Positions 1 through 8,352 of a DNA stretch of 64,000 bases are shown one piece after another. The translations under genes and the position numbers were made by a program. Within the stretch, counting starts at the first letter, position 1; each line of letters starts with the position of its first letter. Location of the stretch: contig DKIJ01000011.1 in assembly GCA_002454195.1 (NCBI GenBank), positions 58,857 through 122,856 on the forward strand, written 5' to 3'. The notes under the pieces were generated by a model. The model was not told where the DNA came from. It saw only the letters and a program-made list of their open reading frames with translations, and ran no database searches. This DNA comes from Flavobacterium sp. UBA6721. GTDB taxonomy: Bacteria > Bacteroidota > Bacteroidia > Flavobacteriales > Flavobacteriaceae.

Positions 1-51
1 AAACCTGAGAAAAAACAAACTGAGGATTATATCACGGGTAGATTTGGATAA
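1..51 (+). CDS. pstB: PstB phosphate ABC transporter ATPase, C-terminal 16 residues (partial)
   Basis: Frame 1 is open from the first base and ends at TAA (49-51). The last residues read TEDYITGRFG, which matches the very conserved C-terminus of PstB, the ATPase of the PstSCAB high-affinity phosphate importer. The rest of the gene lies outside the window to the left. It is followed 63 bases later by phoU, the usual pst-phoU order, so the two are probably co-transcribed. The assignment rests on the tail motif plus context. Confidence 0.85.
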   Translation, partial: KPEKKQTEDYITGRFG

Positions 52-114
52 AATAGCATATTACTTAAGTAAGAGGTATTTTTAATCTACACAGTTTTAA
101 AACAAAATAATAGG

Positions 115-777
115 ATGACACACTTTGAAATAGAATTAGATAAATTAAAAAATGTAATTCATAAAATTGGGGTTTTAGCAGAAAATCAAGTGAGTGAAGC
201 AGTTAAAGCGGTACTTGCTGAAGCTGTAGTTGAAGGAAAAGAAGTAAAGAAAGTTGAGAGTAAAATTGATAAATTAGATATTAAGATTGACGAAATTTGT
301 CAACGAATTTTTGCGCTACAACAACCTGTAGCCTCTGATTTAAGATTTATTATGGCTTCATTGCAAATTAGTAATGAGATTGAACGAATTGGGGATCTGG
401 CTATTAGCATCATCAAGAAAACTAAAAATATCAAAGAAAAGCACGATTTAATCGGGAAGTTTAATATTGCTGATGTTGCGAGAGAAGTAGAAGTAATAAT
501 GGTAAAAACGAATGAGTGTTTTTTAACTAGAGATTCTGATATTATTGCTTCAATTTTTCCGTTAAATAATTCGATAAAAGCTAATGTTGACGAACTTATT
601 AATGGTATTATTGCAGAAATGAAAGCTAATTCTAAAGTAGTTGTTTCGGGAACTAATCTTGTTTTAGTTTTGAAACATTTGGAACGTATTTCTGAGCATT
701 GCAGTAACATTGCAGAATCCGTTTATTTTATGGTTCATGCTAAAATTATTAAGCATGAAAAATTTGACGAAATGTAA
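115..777 (+). CDS. phoU: PhoU, phosphate signalling regulator
   Basis: The protein has 220 residues, the normal PhoU length, with two tandem three-helix PhoU repeats. Characteristic metal-binding helices are visible: QPVASDLRFI followed by NEIERIGDLA in repeat one, and LKHLERISEHCSNIAE in repeat two. In the family, PhoU couples the Pst transporter to the PhoR sensor kinase and represses the pho regulon when phosphate is plentiful; it acts in the cytoplasm at the membrane. The ATG at 115 follows the pstB tail by 63 bases. A strong hairpin with a T-run at 797-837 ends the transcript, so phoU is the last gene of the pst operon. Confidence 0.95.
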   Translation: MTHFEIELDKLKNVIHKIGVLAENQVSEAVKAVLAEAVVEGKEVKKVESKIDKLDIKIDEICQRIFALQQPVASDLRFIMASLQISNEIERIGDLAISIIKKTKNIKEKHDLIGKFNIADVAREVEVIMVKTNECFLTRDSDIIASIFPLNNSIKANVDELINGIIAEMKANSKVVVSGTNLVLVLKHLERISEHCSNIAESVYFMVHAKIIKHEKFDEM

Positions 778-796
778 TAACGTATGTAATTTTAAC

Positions 797-837
797 TAAA
801 AAAGCTAGATTGTCTATTTGATTATCTAGCTTTTTTA
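797..837. terminator. Bidirectional rho-independent terminator after phoU
   Basis: A 12-bp inverted repeat, AAAAAGCTAGAT and ATCTAGCTTTTT, encloses a 13-base loop and is flanked by A and T runs on the two sides. It lies between the convergent phoU (+) and glycosyltransferase (-) genes and can serve both. Confidence 0.85.
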
Positions 838-855
838 TTGAAATTTTACTTTCTA

Positions 856-1920
856 TTATTGAAAAACCTTAAAAATTTCTGCCCAATTAAAATCGGTTTT
901 TATTTCGGATAGTCCCTTAAAATTATTTATTTCTTCTAAATCCTTTATCGTAAAATGTTCTTGATCTACAAAAGGGACAAGACCTTCTTTTTTTAATTTT
1001 CTAGCCAAATATTCCTGTTCATATTGCCCAGGTGTAGGAATGAAAAATGCTTTTTTATTGAGTTTTGATAAATCCATTATGGAAGTGTATCCTGAACGAC
1101 AAAGTATTAGTTCGCTTTCATTCAGCGCTTGTTCCAGCTGTCGACTGTGCATGAAATTATAATAAGTAACATGGTCTATTTGTTCTTTGACTTGTTCTTT
1201 TTCAATAATTCCTTTTACAAAAAGTATAGAGCCATTATAATTAACTATTTCTGCTTTTAATTTTTCCTCAAGCATTCCTCTTTGTGGTTCTGGTCCTGAA
1301 AGAGTGATCATTAAATCATATTTTTTAGCTACTTTTTTACAGTGCATTCTGCTTATTGGACCAATGTATTTAATGTTGAAATCAGGGTTTTTTAAATGAC
1401 TTAATTCACCCGCTAAATTAGTGGTGCCATTCGAATCCGGTACCCAACATTCTGTGAATTTTTTTATAATATTTTGATGTAAAAGACTGGTGAGCCAAGT
1501 CGTGTTGCCTGTTAAAACATTTAACTGATGCGTAATAAAAACAGAGGGTATTTTTTTATTAAATACACCTAATCTGTTGTCTGAAATAATACCTTCAATA
1601 TCGTGTTTCTTTATCCATTTCTTAACTAACCTTTTTTCTTCAAGGATAGCTTCTATCATTTTTGGACAATTTTTAAGAAGTTTCCATTTGAAATATTTCC
1701 CATTTTTAGCGTATTCAATTTCATAGGAAGGTAATTTGAGAAATTTTAGATAAGGAAATTCTTTTTTTAGTAAGTCCAAAGCAACACCATCCGAAGCAAT
1801 TATTGGAATGTGATTATTGTCTAATAAAGCTTTAATGATAGGGATACAACGAGTGGCATGGCCTAGTCCCCAGTTTAAAGGCGCTACTAGTATGGTTTTA
1901 TTTGGTGTACTTAAATTCAT
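856..1920 (-). CDS. GT-B glycosyltransferase, family 28-like C-terminus
   Basis: The predicted product has 354 residues from the ATG at 1920, chosen because the conserved region (NWGLGHATRC, the glycine-rich loop of the GT-B acceptor domain) begins ten residues later; an in-frame ATG at 1950 would add ten residues without obvious homology. The C-terminal half carries a MurG/GT28-like donor-binding segment, LILCRSGYTSIMDLSKL followed by PTPGQYEQEYLA. The family transfers sugars from nucleotide donors to lipids or glycans at the inner membrane. The substrate cannot be told. It stands alone between terminators; the leftward lysC terminator at 2036-2079 separates it from lysC. Confidence 0.75.
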   Translation of the reverse strand: MNLSTPNKTILVAPLNWGLGHATRCIPIIKALLDNNHIPIIASDGVALDLLKKEFPYLKFLKLPSYEIEYAKNGKYFKWKLLKNCPKMIEAILEEKRLVKKWIKKHDIEGIISDNRLGVFNKKIPSVFITHQLNVLTGNTTWLTSLLHQNIIKKFTECWVPDSNGTTNLAGELSHLKNPDFNIKYIGPISRMHCKKVAKKYDLMITLSGPEPQRGMLEEKLKAEIVNYNGSILFVKGIIEKEQVKEQIDHVTYYNFMHSRQLEQALNESELILCRSGYTSIMDLSKLNKKAFFIPTPGQYEQEYLARKLKKEGLVPFVDQEHFTIKDLEEINNFKGLSEIKTDFNWAEIFKVFQ

Positions 1921-2035
1921 AGTTTTAAACATTTTGATAAAAATAGTCAAACAAAGTTTTTAGATTTTTTCCTATGAATTATCAAACTATTAAGTTATTA
2001 TTTCCTAATGTAATAATTTAATGCGCGATTTGAAT

Positions 2036-2079
2036 AAAAAAAGACACTGAAGTTAATAGTTTAACAACAGTGTCTTTGA
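2036..2079 (-). terminator. Rho-independent terminator of lysC
   Basis: Read on the minus strand, AAAGACACTG, an 18-base loop and CAGTGTCTTT are followed by a run of T. It lies 20-60 bases past the lysC stop codon. Confidence 0.85.
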
Positions 2080-2099
2080 TAGCGTTATATAAAAAAGGC

Positions 2100-3356
2100 T
2101 TAGCTTTCTTTAGTCACAATTTGCATTGTTTCAGTACCTAATTGTTTTAAGAGTACTGTTTTGCCTTCCATAACTGTTTGTGCAGCTGCATCATTAAAAT
2201 GTCTTATAGTGTAAAGTGTAACATCTTCGTTGTAACCTACTTTGAACTTTTTAGACAAAATTGCTAATAAGTCTTTGAAGTTGCCAAACTTATCTTCTAC
2301 GCACACCGAAAAACTAATAGCCGAGTTTTGAATTAGGTTTACTTTGATTTTGAATTCGTGGAATAAACCAAATATTTCACTAATATTTTCTTCCATAATG
2401 AAAGAGAAATCAATTGATGAAAGAGAAATCAATAATTGCTCTCTCTTAACAATGAAGCATGGCATAAATGGTTCAAGAGTAGCTCCTTTGCTTACTACAG
2501 TTCCTTTTAGTAATGGATTAATAAAAGATTTTACGTGTAAAGGAATTTCCTTTTTTTGTAAAGGTTGTAGTGTTTTTGGGTGAATTACTGTTGCTCCGTA
2601 GAACGCTAATTCAATTGCTTCTCTGTAGGAGATTTGATTAAGCAAACTTGCGTTTTCAAAATATCTAGGGTCAGCGTTCATAACTCCAGGAACGTCTTTC
2701 CAGATGGTAACACTTTCGGCATTCAAACAATATGCAAAAATAGCAGCAGTATAATCAGAACCTTCACGACCCAAAGTAGTGGTAAAGTTATTTTCGTCAG
2801 AACCTAAGAAACCTTGCGTAATGTTTAAGCTTTTAGTTTTAATATTGTTAGCAATATTTTTTTGAGTTAATTCCCAATCCACTTCAGCATCGCGGTAGTT
2901 GTTGTTGGTTTTGATGTAGTTGCGCACATCGATCCATTGCGTTTCAATTCCCATGAAGTTCATGAAATAACTTAAAATGGTAGTCGAAATAATTTCTCCC
3001 ATACTTACAATTTGATCGTAAACAAAGTTGTAGTTAGGCGATTTATTGTGCGCTAAGAAATATTCTAAATCGGTAAAGTGATTTTGTACCGCAGCAAAAA
3101 CTTCATGGTTTTCATCTTCAAATAAATCCAAAAGAATTTGATTGTGGTATTTTTTTATTTCTTGTACCGAAGCGTTAAGCTCAGCTGATTTGTCAAAGTA
3201 ATTTTTAATTACAACTTCTAATGCATTAGTAGTTTTACCCATGGCAGAAACAACTAACAATACATCTTGATACCCTGCTTTTTGTAAAACGTCGTAAACG
3301 TTTCTTATTCCAGCGGCATCTTTTACAGATGCTCCACCAAATTTAAATACTTTCAT
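2100..3356 (-). CDS. lysC: Aspartate kinase (monofunctional)
   Basis: The 418-residue protein opens with the kinase signature VFKFGGASVK and has the second nucleotide/aspartate-binding block TTLGREGSDYTAA near residue 195. Residues from about 300 form the paired ACT regulatory domains (SLSSIDFSF, AISFSVCVE). The enzyme phosphorylates L-aspartate, the committed step to lysine/diaminopimelate, threonine and methionine; ACT domains usually confer feedback inhibition by lysine or threonine. There is no fused homoserine dehydrogenase, so it is the monofunctional form. The start lies 12 bases after the GNAT gene's stop codon, so the two are probably one transcript. Confidence 0.93.
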   Translation of the reverse strand: MKVFKFGGASVKDAAGIRNVYDVLQKAGYQDVLLVVSAMGKTTNALEVVIKNYFDKSAELNASVQEIKKYHNQILLDLFEDENHEVFAAVQNHFTDLEYFLAHNKSPNYNFVYDQIVSMGEIISTTILSYFMNFMGIETQWIDVRNYIKTNNNYRDAEVDWELTQKNIANNIKTKSLNITQGFLGSDENNFTTTLGREGSDYTAAIFAYCLNAESVTIWKDVPGVMNADPRYFENASLLNQISYREAIELAFYGATVIHPKTLQPLQKKEIPLHVKSFINPLLKGTVVSKGATLEPFMPCFIVKREQLLISLSSIDFSFIMEENISEIFGLFHEFKIKVNLIQNSAISFSVCVEDKFGNFKDLLAILSKKFKVGYNEDVTLYTIRHFNDAAAQTVMEGKTVLLKQLGTETMQIVTKES

Positions 3357-3368
3357 ATTTTGTTTTTT

Positions 3369-3869
3369 CTAATTTTGTTTTACTTTATTTTTCATAAAAT
3401 TAGCAATTCCTTCTTCATCCATCTGAGCAACATGCCATTCTTTTAATACTTTGGCACCTGTTTTTTCATAAAAATCAATCGCTGGTGTGTTCCAGTCTAG
3501 TACATTCCAATCGATTCTTCGTACTTGATCTTTTTGGGCCTGCTTGATAATTTCTGAATAAAGCGCATATCCAATTCCTTTACCACGCATATTATTTTTT
3601 ACAACTAAATCTTCAAGATGGATGATTTTACCTTTCCAAGTCGAATAACGGTAATAATAAAATGCTATTCCTACGATTTCTTTTTCATTTGAATCAGAAT
3701 CTATTTCGGCAACAAAGACATGAAATAAAGGGTGTTCTCCAAAACCATCTCTAATTAAGTCCTCTTCCGTAATCATAACTGCTTCAGGTTCTTTTTCAAA
3801 AACAGCTAATTCTTGAATGAGTTTAAGAACAGCAGCCATGTCTTCTTTTTTACCAGTTCTGATATTCAT
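3369..3869 (-). CDS. GNAT family N-acetyltransferase, spermidine/diamine-acetyltransferase-like
   Basis: This 166-residue single-domain protein has the acetyl-CoA pyrophosphate loop MRGKGIGYALY (R/Q-x-x-G-x-G/A) around residue 113 and the C-terminal GNAT motif FYEKTGAK. The N-terminus (IRTGKKEDMAAVLKLIQELA) and the segment KIIHLEDLVV resemble the SAT/diamine N-acetyltransferase branch. The substrate is uncertain: diamines or polyamines by resemblance only. It is the first gene of a probable transcript with lysC. A TATATTTG -7 box lies at 3942-3949 on the same strand. Confidence 0.8.
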   Translation of the reverse strand: MNIRTGKKEDMAAVLKLIQELAVFEKEPEAVMITEEDLIRDGFGEHPLFHVFVAEIDSDSNEKEIVGIAFYYYRYSTWKGKIIHLEDLVVKNNMRGKGIGYALYSEIIKQAQKDQVRRIDWNVLDWNTPAIDFYEKTGAKVLKEWHVAQMDEEGIANFMKNKVKQN

Positions 3870-3941
3870 AAATTCGTATTATTAAGGTTTGAAAAATAAT
3901 AATATGGCTTTTTTTATTTGAATCCAACTTTAAATTCTTAG

Positions 3942-3949
3942 CAAATATA
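3942..3949 (-). promoter_or_regulatory. Predicted -7 box (TAnnTTTG) for the GNAT-lysC transcript
   Basis: TATATTTG on the minus strand matches the flavobacterial -7 consensus and lies about 73 bases upstream of the GNAT start. No TTG -33 element is evident at the normal distance, so this is a motif match only. Confidence 0.45.
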
Positions 3950-4039
3950 CAATACTGAAAAACTAAGTAGGTTTTATTGAATCATTATCACAAAAAAAAC
4001 GATATTTGTTATCGCAAATATAACTATATCGATTTCGGA

Positions 4040-5053
4040 ATAGAACAAAGTACTAAAACTCTAGGGGAATTTATTATCGAAAATCAAAATGCATTTCAAT
4101 ACTCATCTGGTGAGTTATCAAGAATAATCAATTCAATACGATTAGCCGCAAAAGTAGTTAGTTACAAGGTGAATAAAGCTGGTCTGGTGGATATAACTGG
4201 TGCTGCTGGCGAAAGGAATATTCAAGGTGAAGATAAGCAAAAACTAGATGTGTATGCTAATGAGATTTTTATTCAAACATTAAAAAATCGAGAGATAGTT
4301 TGTGGTATCGCTTCGGAAGAAAATGATGATTTTATAACCGTCGAAGGACAAGATAAAAATCATAAAAATAAATATGTGGTTTTGATGGATCCTTTGGATG
4401 GATCTTCTAATATTGATGTAAATGTTTCAGTGGGTACTGTTTTTTCGGTATACAGAAGAATTACTCCTATTGGGACGCCGGTTACTCTTGAAGACTTTTT
4501 GCAACCGGGTACTATGCAAGTGGCAGCTGGATATGTAATTTATGGTACATCAACAATGTTAGTCTATACGACTGGTCATGGGGTAAATGGGTTTACATTA
4601 AATCCTGCAATTGGTACTTTCTATTTGTCACATCCCAATATGCAATTCTCTAAAGACGGACATATTTATTCGATTAACGAAGGGAATTATATCCAGTTTC
4701 CGCAAGGCGTAAAAGATTATATTAAATATTGTCAATCAGAAGAAGGAGATCGTCCTTATACTTCAAGATATATTGGAAGTTTAGTTTCGGATATCCACAG
4801 GAACATGATTAAAGGTGGAATTTATATTTATCCTACAAGTTCTAAAGCACCAAAAGGAAAATTAAGATTGCTTTATGAATGTAATCCAATGGCTTTTATA
4901 GCTGAGCAAGCCGGTGGAAAAGCATCGGATGGATTTAGAAGAATTATGGAAATTAAACCAACTGAATTACACGAACGCGTACCATTTTTCTGTGGAAGTT
5001 ATAACATGGTAACTAAAGCAGAAGAATTTATGCTTAACGCTAGTAAGAAATAG
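4040..5053 (+). CDS. fbp: Class I fructose-1,6-bisphosphatase
   Basis: The enzyme hydrolyses fructose-1,6-bisphosphate in gluconeogenesis. The metal/substrate motif [12 protein letters not shown], the block [15 protein letters not shown] and the C-terminal [12 protein letters not shown] identify class I FBPase. Family members have about 334 residues and begin just before [11 protein letters not shown]. That position here reads ATA GAA CAA (4040-4048), giving 337 residues if ATA initiates. The only conventional alternative is TTG at 3977, which adds 21 residues ([13 protein letters not shown]...) that do not look like FBPase. I prefer 4040, but the start is uncertain. A bidirectional terminator follows at 5077-5113. 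Confidence 0.9.
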   Translation: MEQSTKTLGEFIIENQNAFQYSSGELSRIINSIRLAAKVVSYKVNKAGLVDITGAAGERNIQGEDKQKLDVYANEIFIQTLKNREIVCGIASEENDDFITVEGQDKNHKNKYVVLMDPLDGSSNIDVNVSVGTVFSVYRRITPIGTPVTLEDFLQPGTMQVAAGYVIYGTSTMLVYTTGHGVNGFTLNPAIGTFYLSHPNMQFSKDGHIYSINEGNYIQFPQGVKDYIKYCQSEEGDRPYTSRYIGSLVSDIHRNMIKGGIYIYPTSSKAPKGKLRLLYECNPMAFIAEQAGGKASDGFRRIMEIKPTELHERVPFFCGSYNMVTKAEEFMLNASKK

Positions 5054-5076
5054 TTAAATCAGTATTTCTAGAAATC

Positions 5077-5113
5077 AAAAAGCTCTTGAATGATTTACTC
5101 AAGAGCTTTTTTT
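5077..5113. terminator. Bidirectional terminator between fbp and the TerB-like gene
   Basis: The inverted repeat AAAAGCTCTTGA and TCAAGAGCTTTT has a 9-base loop and a T-run on the plus side and its counterpart on the minus side. It serves two convergent genes. Confidence 0.88.
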
Positions 5114-5132
5114 GTATGGTTAACGTAAAATA

Positions 5133-5564
5133 TTATTTGTGCATGTTTTGCATTTCGTAAGCAAAAGTGTCAAAATCTACTTTTTTGTCTACTAATGATA
5201 ATGCTTTACCCACAATATATCCAGAATTGCTAGGTGTAAAACCTAAACCAATGGCAATTTTCTTTAAGATTGTTTCTTGTTTATCTCCCAACTGGTGGTC
5301 TACATGAACCATTCTTGCTAGGTCGTATAAACGCTCTAGTCTTTGAGAGTATAAATAAGGAGGGTTAATCGGGTGTATTGTTGGATTCTCTAAAATTTCT
5401 TCATACTCTGAATCAGAAATTTCAAGTTTCGTTGCTAATTTGTTTAAGAAGTTTTTTTCTTCTGTTGAAACAATTCCATCTGCTAAAGCAACACGAACAA
5501 TCGCAGAGAAATGACCTCTATTTCTTTCTTTAAATTCGCTATCAAATAAATCTGAAAATGACAT
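5133..5564 (-). CDS. TerB-like (TerB/DUF533 fold) cytoplasmic protein
   Basis: The product has 143 residues from the ATG at 5564 (MSFSDLFDSEF). An in-frame ATG at 5585 would lie on top of the predicted -7 box at 5583-5590, which argues for the shorter form. The helical repeat with acidic pairs (ALADGIVSTEEKNFLNKLA and HVDHQLGDKQETILKKIA) is the TerB metal-binding helix-loop-helix, as in tellurite-resistance TerB and DjlA N-termini. No ter operon surrounds it, so tellurite resistance should not be assumed. It stands alone; its function is unknown. Confidence 0.78.
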   Translation of the reverse strand: MSFSDLFDSEFKERNRGHFSAIVRVALADGIVSTEEKNFLNKLATKLEISDSEYEEILENPTIHPINPPYLYSQRLERLYDLARMVHVDHQLGDKQETILKKIAIGLGFTPSNSGYIVGKALSLVDKKVDFDTFAYEMQNMHK

Positions 5565-5582
5565 AATACTTGTTTTTTTAGA

Positions 5583-5590
5583 CAAATATA
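5583..5590 (-). promoter_or_regulatory. Predicted -7 box for the TerB-like gene
   Basis: TATATTTG on the minus strand places transcription start about 12 bases upstream of the ATG at 5564, and inside the coding region if the longer start were used. This supports the shorter start. No clear -33 element is seen. Confidence 0.5.
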
Positions 5591-5618
5591 ATTCAATTTT
5601 TAAATTATTAATTTCCTT

Positions 5619-5649
5619 TTGAATATTATTTGAAGAGAAATTATATTTG
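5619..5649 (+). promoter_or_regulatory. Predicted -33/-7 promoter for the HupE-dCMP deaminase-S41 operon
   Basis: TTG at 5619-5621, a 20-base spacer and TATATTTG at 5642-5649 fit the flavobacterial promoter consensus (TTG, 17-23 bases, TAnnTTTG). The leader before the ATG at 5741 would be about 85 bases. Confidence 0.6.
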
Positions 5650-5740
5650 GAATATAATTATTCACAAGGAATTGTTAGATTGAATTGAGGAGTTTCAAAA
5701 TTAATCGTAAGTTTACATCCCTTATCAATTAATAATACCT

Positions 5741-6337
5741 ATGATGTCCCAATTTTTAATCTACTTTCAGTTAGGATTAAAACATATTTTAAATATCTAT
5801 TCCTACGACCATATTTTGTTTTTGATAGCCTTGTCTATTCCGCTTGCTTTTAAAGATTGGAAAAGAATATTAGCATTAGTTACTTCCTTTACAGTAGGAC
5901 ATACGGTGGCTTTGTTATTAACTTTGTATGGAATTATTACAGTGAAAGTTGCTGTTATTGAATTGTTAATTCCTATTACTATTTTGATTGTTGCTTTGTT
6001 TCATCTGTTTACTGCAGGCAAATCAGGGAAAAAGGAAAGTGTGAATTTGGTTTTCATAGTAACACTGTTTTTTGGAATAATTCATGGTTTAGGATTTACA
6101 AACCATTTTAGGAATATTCATAAAGAGGCATCGATGTCTAAATTTTTAGCAATATTGGAAACATCATTAGGAATTGAGGTGGCTCAATTAGTGGTTATCT
6201 TAGTTGTTTTAATTTTAGCTTATATTGTACAGACTGTTTTTAGATTTTCTAAAAGAGATTGGACTTTAGTGATGTCGGCATTCATTATTGGTGTAGTTTT
6301 ACCAATAATTTTAGGTAATGAAATTTGGTTAAGATAG
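5741..6337 (+). CDS. HupE/UreJ family integral membrane protein
   Basis: The 198-residue protein has about six hydrophobic segments and HupE/UreJ_2-type conserved polar residues: an N-terminal GLKHILNIYSYDHILFL, TSFTVGHTVAL, and FFGIIHGLGF. Members of this family are candidate nickel/cobalt permeases or accessory proteins, and the in-membrane histidines and aspartate fit metal transport, but no urease or hydrogenase genes are present. It is followed after 4 bases by dCMP deaminase, so it leads a three-gene operon whose members have no obvious joint function. Either adjacent ATG (5741 or 5744) may initiate. Confidence 0.75.
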   Translation: MMSQFLIYFQLGLKHILNIYSYDHILFLIALSIPLAFKDWKRILALVTSFTVGHTVALLLTLYGIITVKVAVIELLIPITILIVALFHLFTAGKSGKKESVNLVFIVTLFFGIIHGLGFTNHFRNIHKEASMSKFLAILETSLGIEVAQLVVILVVLILAYIVQTVFRFSKRDWTLVMSAFIIGVVLPIILGNEIWLR

Positions 6338-6341
6338 AATT

Positions 6342-6773
6342 ATGGAACAAAAAAAATTAAACAAATACGATAAGGCTTATCTTCGTATAGCGAAGGAATG
6401 GGGGCAATTATCGTATTGCAAGCGCAAGCAAGTGGGGGCGATAATTGTAAAAGACCGAATGATTATTTCTGATGGTTATAATGGCACTCCAACAGGATTT
6501 GACAATTGTTGTGAAGATGAGGAAGGCTTAACAAGATGGGATGTTTTGCATGCCGAAGCAAATGCAATTCTTAAGGTAGCGCGTTCTACCCAATCCTGTG
6601 AAGGAGCAACTTTGTACATCACGCTTTCTCCTTGCAAAGAATGTAGTAAATTGATTCACCAATCAGGGATAAAAAGAGTGGTGTATCAAAATGGATATCG
6701 TGACGAATCAGGAATTGAATTTTTGAAAAAAGCGGGAGTTGTTGTCGATCATATCCCAGAATTAGAAGACTAA
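6342..6773 (+). CDS. dCMP deaminase (ComEB-type cytidine/deoxycytidylate deaminase)
   Basis: The 143-residue protein has the zinc deaminase motifs LHAEANAI (His ligand plus catalytic Glu) and TLSPCKECSKLI (two Cys ligands), together with the N-terminal KRKQVGAIIVKD and SDGYNGTPTGFDN typical of deoxycytidylate deaminase. The reaction dCMP to dUMP feeds dTMP synthesis. It sits between the HupE-like gene (4 bases upstream) and the S41 protease (1 base downstream). The extra Cys pair in DNCCEDEEGL is also typical of this subfamily. ComEB naming is by family resemblance only. Confidence 0.9.
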   Translation: MEQKKLNKYDKAYLRIAKEWGQLSYCKRKQVGAIIVKDRMIISDGYNGTPTGFDNCCEDEEGLTRWDVLHAEANAILKVARSTQSCEGATLYITLSPCKECSKLIHQSGIKRVVYQNGYRDESGIEFLKKAGVVVDHIPELED

Positions 6774-6774
6774 G

Positions 6775-8349
6775 GTGAAAATAAATTACAAATACATGCC
6801 AATTTACATTAGTATTATTCTTTCAGTAGGAATACTAATAGGTGTGTTTTTGGGTTTTTCGATTCAACGTCAATCGTTGAATTCAAATGATTCTAAAGCG
6901 AAACTAAATAAGTTAATAGACTTTATAGAAAACGAATATGTCGATGAATTAAATACCGACTCGATTGTAAACAAAACAGTCGATAATATTTTGGCTCAAC
7001 TAGATCCGCATTCTGTTTATATCCCAGCAAGCGAACAAAAAGAAGTTGCCGAAAATATGAAAGGTGATTTTGTGGGTATTGGTGTTCGTTTTATTCTTTT
7101 TAAAGATACGGTTGCCGTGATTGAACCTATTGAAAATGGTCCTTCGGCTAATGCTGGAATCAAACCAGGTGACCGAATTTTATATGCCGATGGCTTGAAG
7201 TTATTTGGGCGGAAATTACCAACAGATTCTTTGTTCTCAAAATTTAAAGGGGAGGAAGGTTCTCAGGTGGTGTTAACAGTGTATCGAAAATCAGAAAAAA
7301 GAAAAATTAATTTTAGGATAAGAAGAGGAATTATTCCTCTTAAAAGTGTCGATGCAGCATTAATGTTGAATCCTACGACCGCCTATATTAAAATCAATCG
7401 TTTTGCCGAAACCACTTACGAGGAATTCAAAGTTGCTTTAGTTCGTTTAAAAAAACAAGGAGCTCAATCGCTTGTTATTGATTTGAGGGACAACGGTGGT
7501 GGTTATTTGGAAGAGGCGGTTGAAATTGCAGATGAGTTGTTGCCTAATCAAAAATTAATTTTGTTTACCAAAAATAAAAATGGTAAAATCGATAAGACTT
7601 ATGCTACTGAACGAGGAGATTTTGAAAGCGGGAATTTATTTGTTTTAATCAATGAAAATTCAGCTTCGGCTAGTGAAATTTTGGCTGGCGCGGTTCAGGA
7701 TAATGATAGGGGAACTATTGTAGGGCGCCGATCTTTTGGTAAAGGTCTCGTACAACGTGAAATGAATTTTGATGATGGTTCGGCTGTACGATTAACAGTG
7801 GCGCGCTATTACACACCAACAGGTAGATCGATTCAAAAACCTTATAAAAAAGGGCAAGAATACTATTTTAGGGAGTCGGAAATGCGTTATAAAAATGGCG
7901 AGTTATACGATAAAGAGTGTATAGAAGTTGCTGATAGTTTGAAATATAAAACACCTAAAGGAAAAATAGTTTATGGTGGAGGCGGAATTGTCCCAGATGT
8001 TTTTGTGCCACTTGAATTTGAAAACGCCGATGAAGCAACTGTTTATTTGTTGGAAACTGGAGTTGTAGGTAATTTTGTTTTTGAACAATTAGATGAAAAA
8101 AGAACTGCTTTTAAAGGGCTTTCATTGGATCAGTTTTTGAAGAACATGAATACAACTGATGCGTATTTTGTTTTGTTTGATCGCTTTTTGAGCAAACATA
8201 TTCCTGGTATTCAGTTGGCAAAAGCCAAAGCGCTTGTAAAACGACATATCAATGCCGAATTTGCCAAACAATTGTATGGTGAAAAAGTTTATTATGACAT
8301 CCTTTTAAAGGATGATCTAATGATAAATAAAGTGTTGAATAAAAAATAG
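6775..8349 (+). CDS. S41 family C-terminal processing peptidase (CtpA/Prc type)
   Basis: The product has 524 residues from a GTG start directly after the deaminase stop codon. It has an N-terminal membrane anchor (residues 8-30), a PDZ domain (about 95-180, with VGIGVRF and GPSANAGIKPGDRIL) and an S41 protease core. NSASASEILAGA and RSFGKGLVQ provide the Ser298-Lys323 dyad, 25 residues apart as in Escherichia coli Prc. Such proteases trim or degrade periplasmic and membrane proteins from the C-terminus. The anchor implies the active domain is periplasmic. The alternative ATG at 6796 would shorten the anchor flank only slightly. Confidence 0.9.
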   Translation: MKINYKYMPIYISIILSVGILIGVFLGFSIQRQSLNSNDSKAKLNKLIDFIENEYVDELNTDSIVNKTVDNILAQLDPHSVYIPASEQKEVAENMKGDFVGIGVRFILFKDTVAVIEPIENGPSANAGIKPGDRILYADGLKLFGRKLPTDSLFSKFKGEEGSQVVLTVYRKSEKRKINFRIRRGIIPLKSVDAALMLNPTTAYIKINRFAETTYEEFKVALVRLKKQGAQSLVIDLRDNGGGYLEEAVEIADELLPNQKLILFTKNKNGKIDKTYATERGDFESGNLFVLINENSASASEILAGAVQDNDRGTIVGRRSFGKGLVQREMNFDDGSAVRLTVARYYTPTGRSIQKPYKKGQEYYFRESEMRYKNGELYDKECIEVADSLKYKTPKGKIVYGGGGIVPDVFVPLEFENADEATVYLLETGVVGNFVFEQLDEKRTAFKGLSLDQFLKNMNTTDAYFVLFDRFLSKHIPGIQLAKAKALVKRHINAEFAKQLYGEKVYYDILLKDDLMINKVLNKK

Positions 8350-8352
8350 TTT

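Noticed and set aside
5133-5564. Tellurite resistance
   Set aside because: Only a TerB-like fold is present; no terC, terD or terZ genes are nearby, so the phenotype cannot be inferred.
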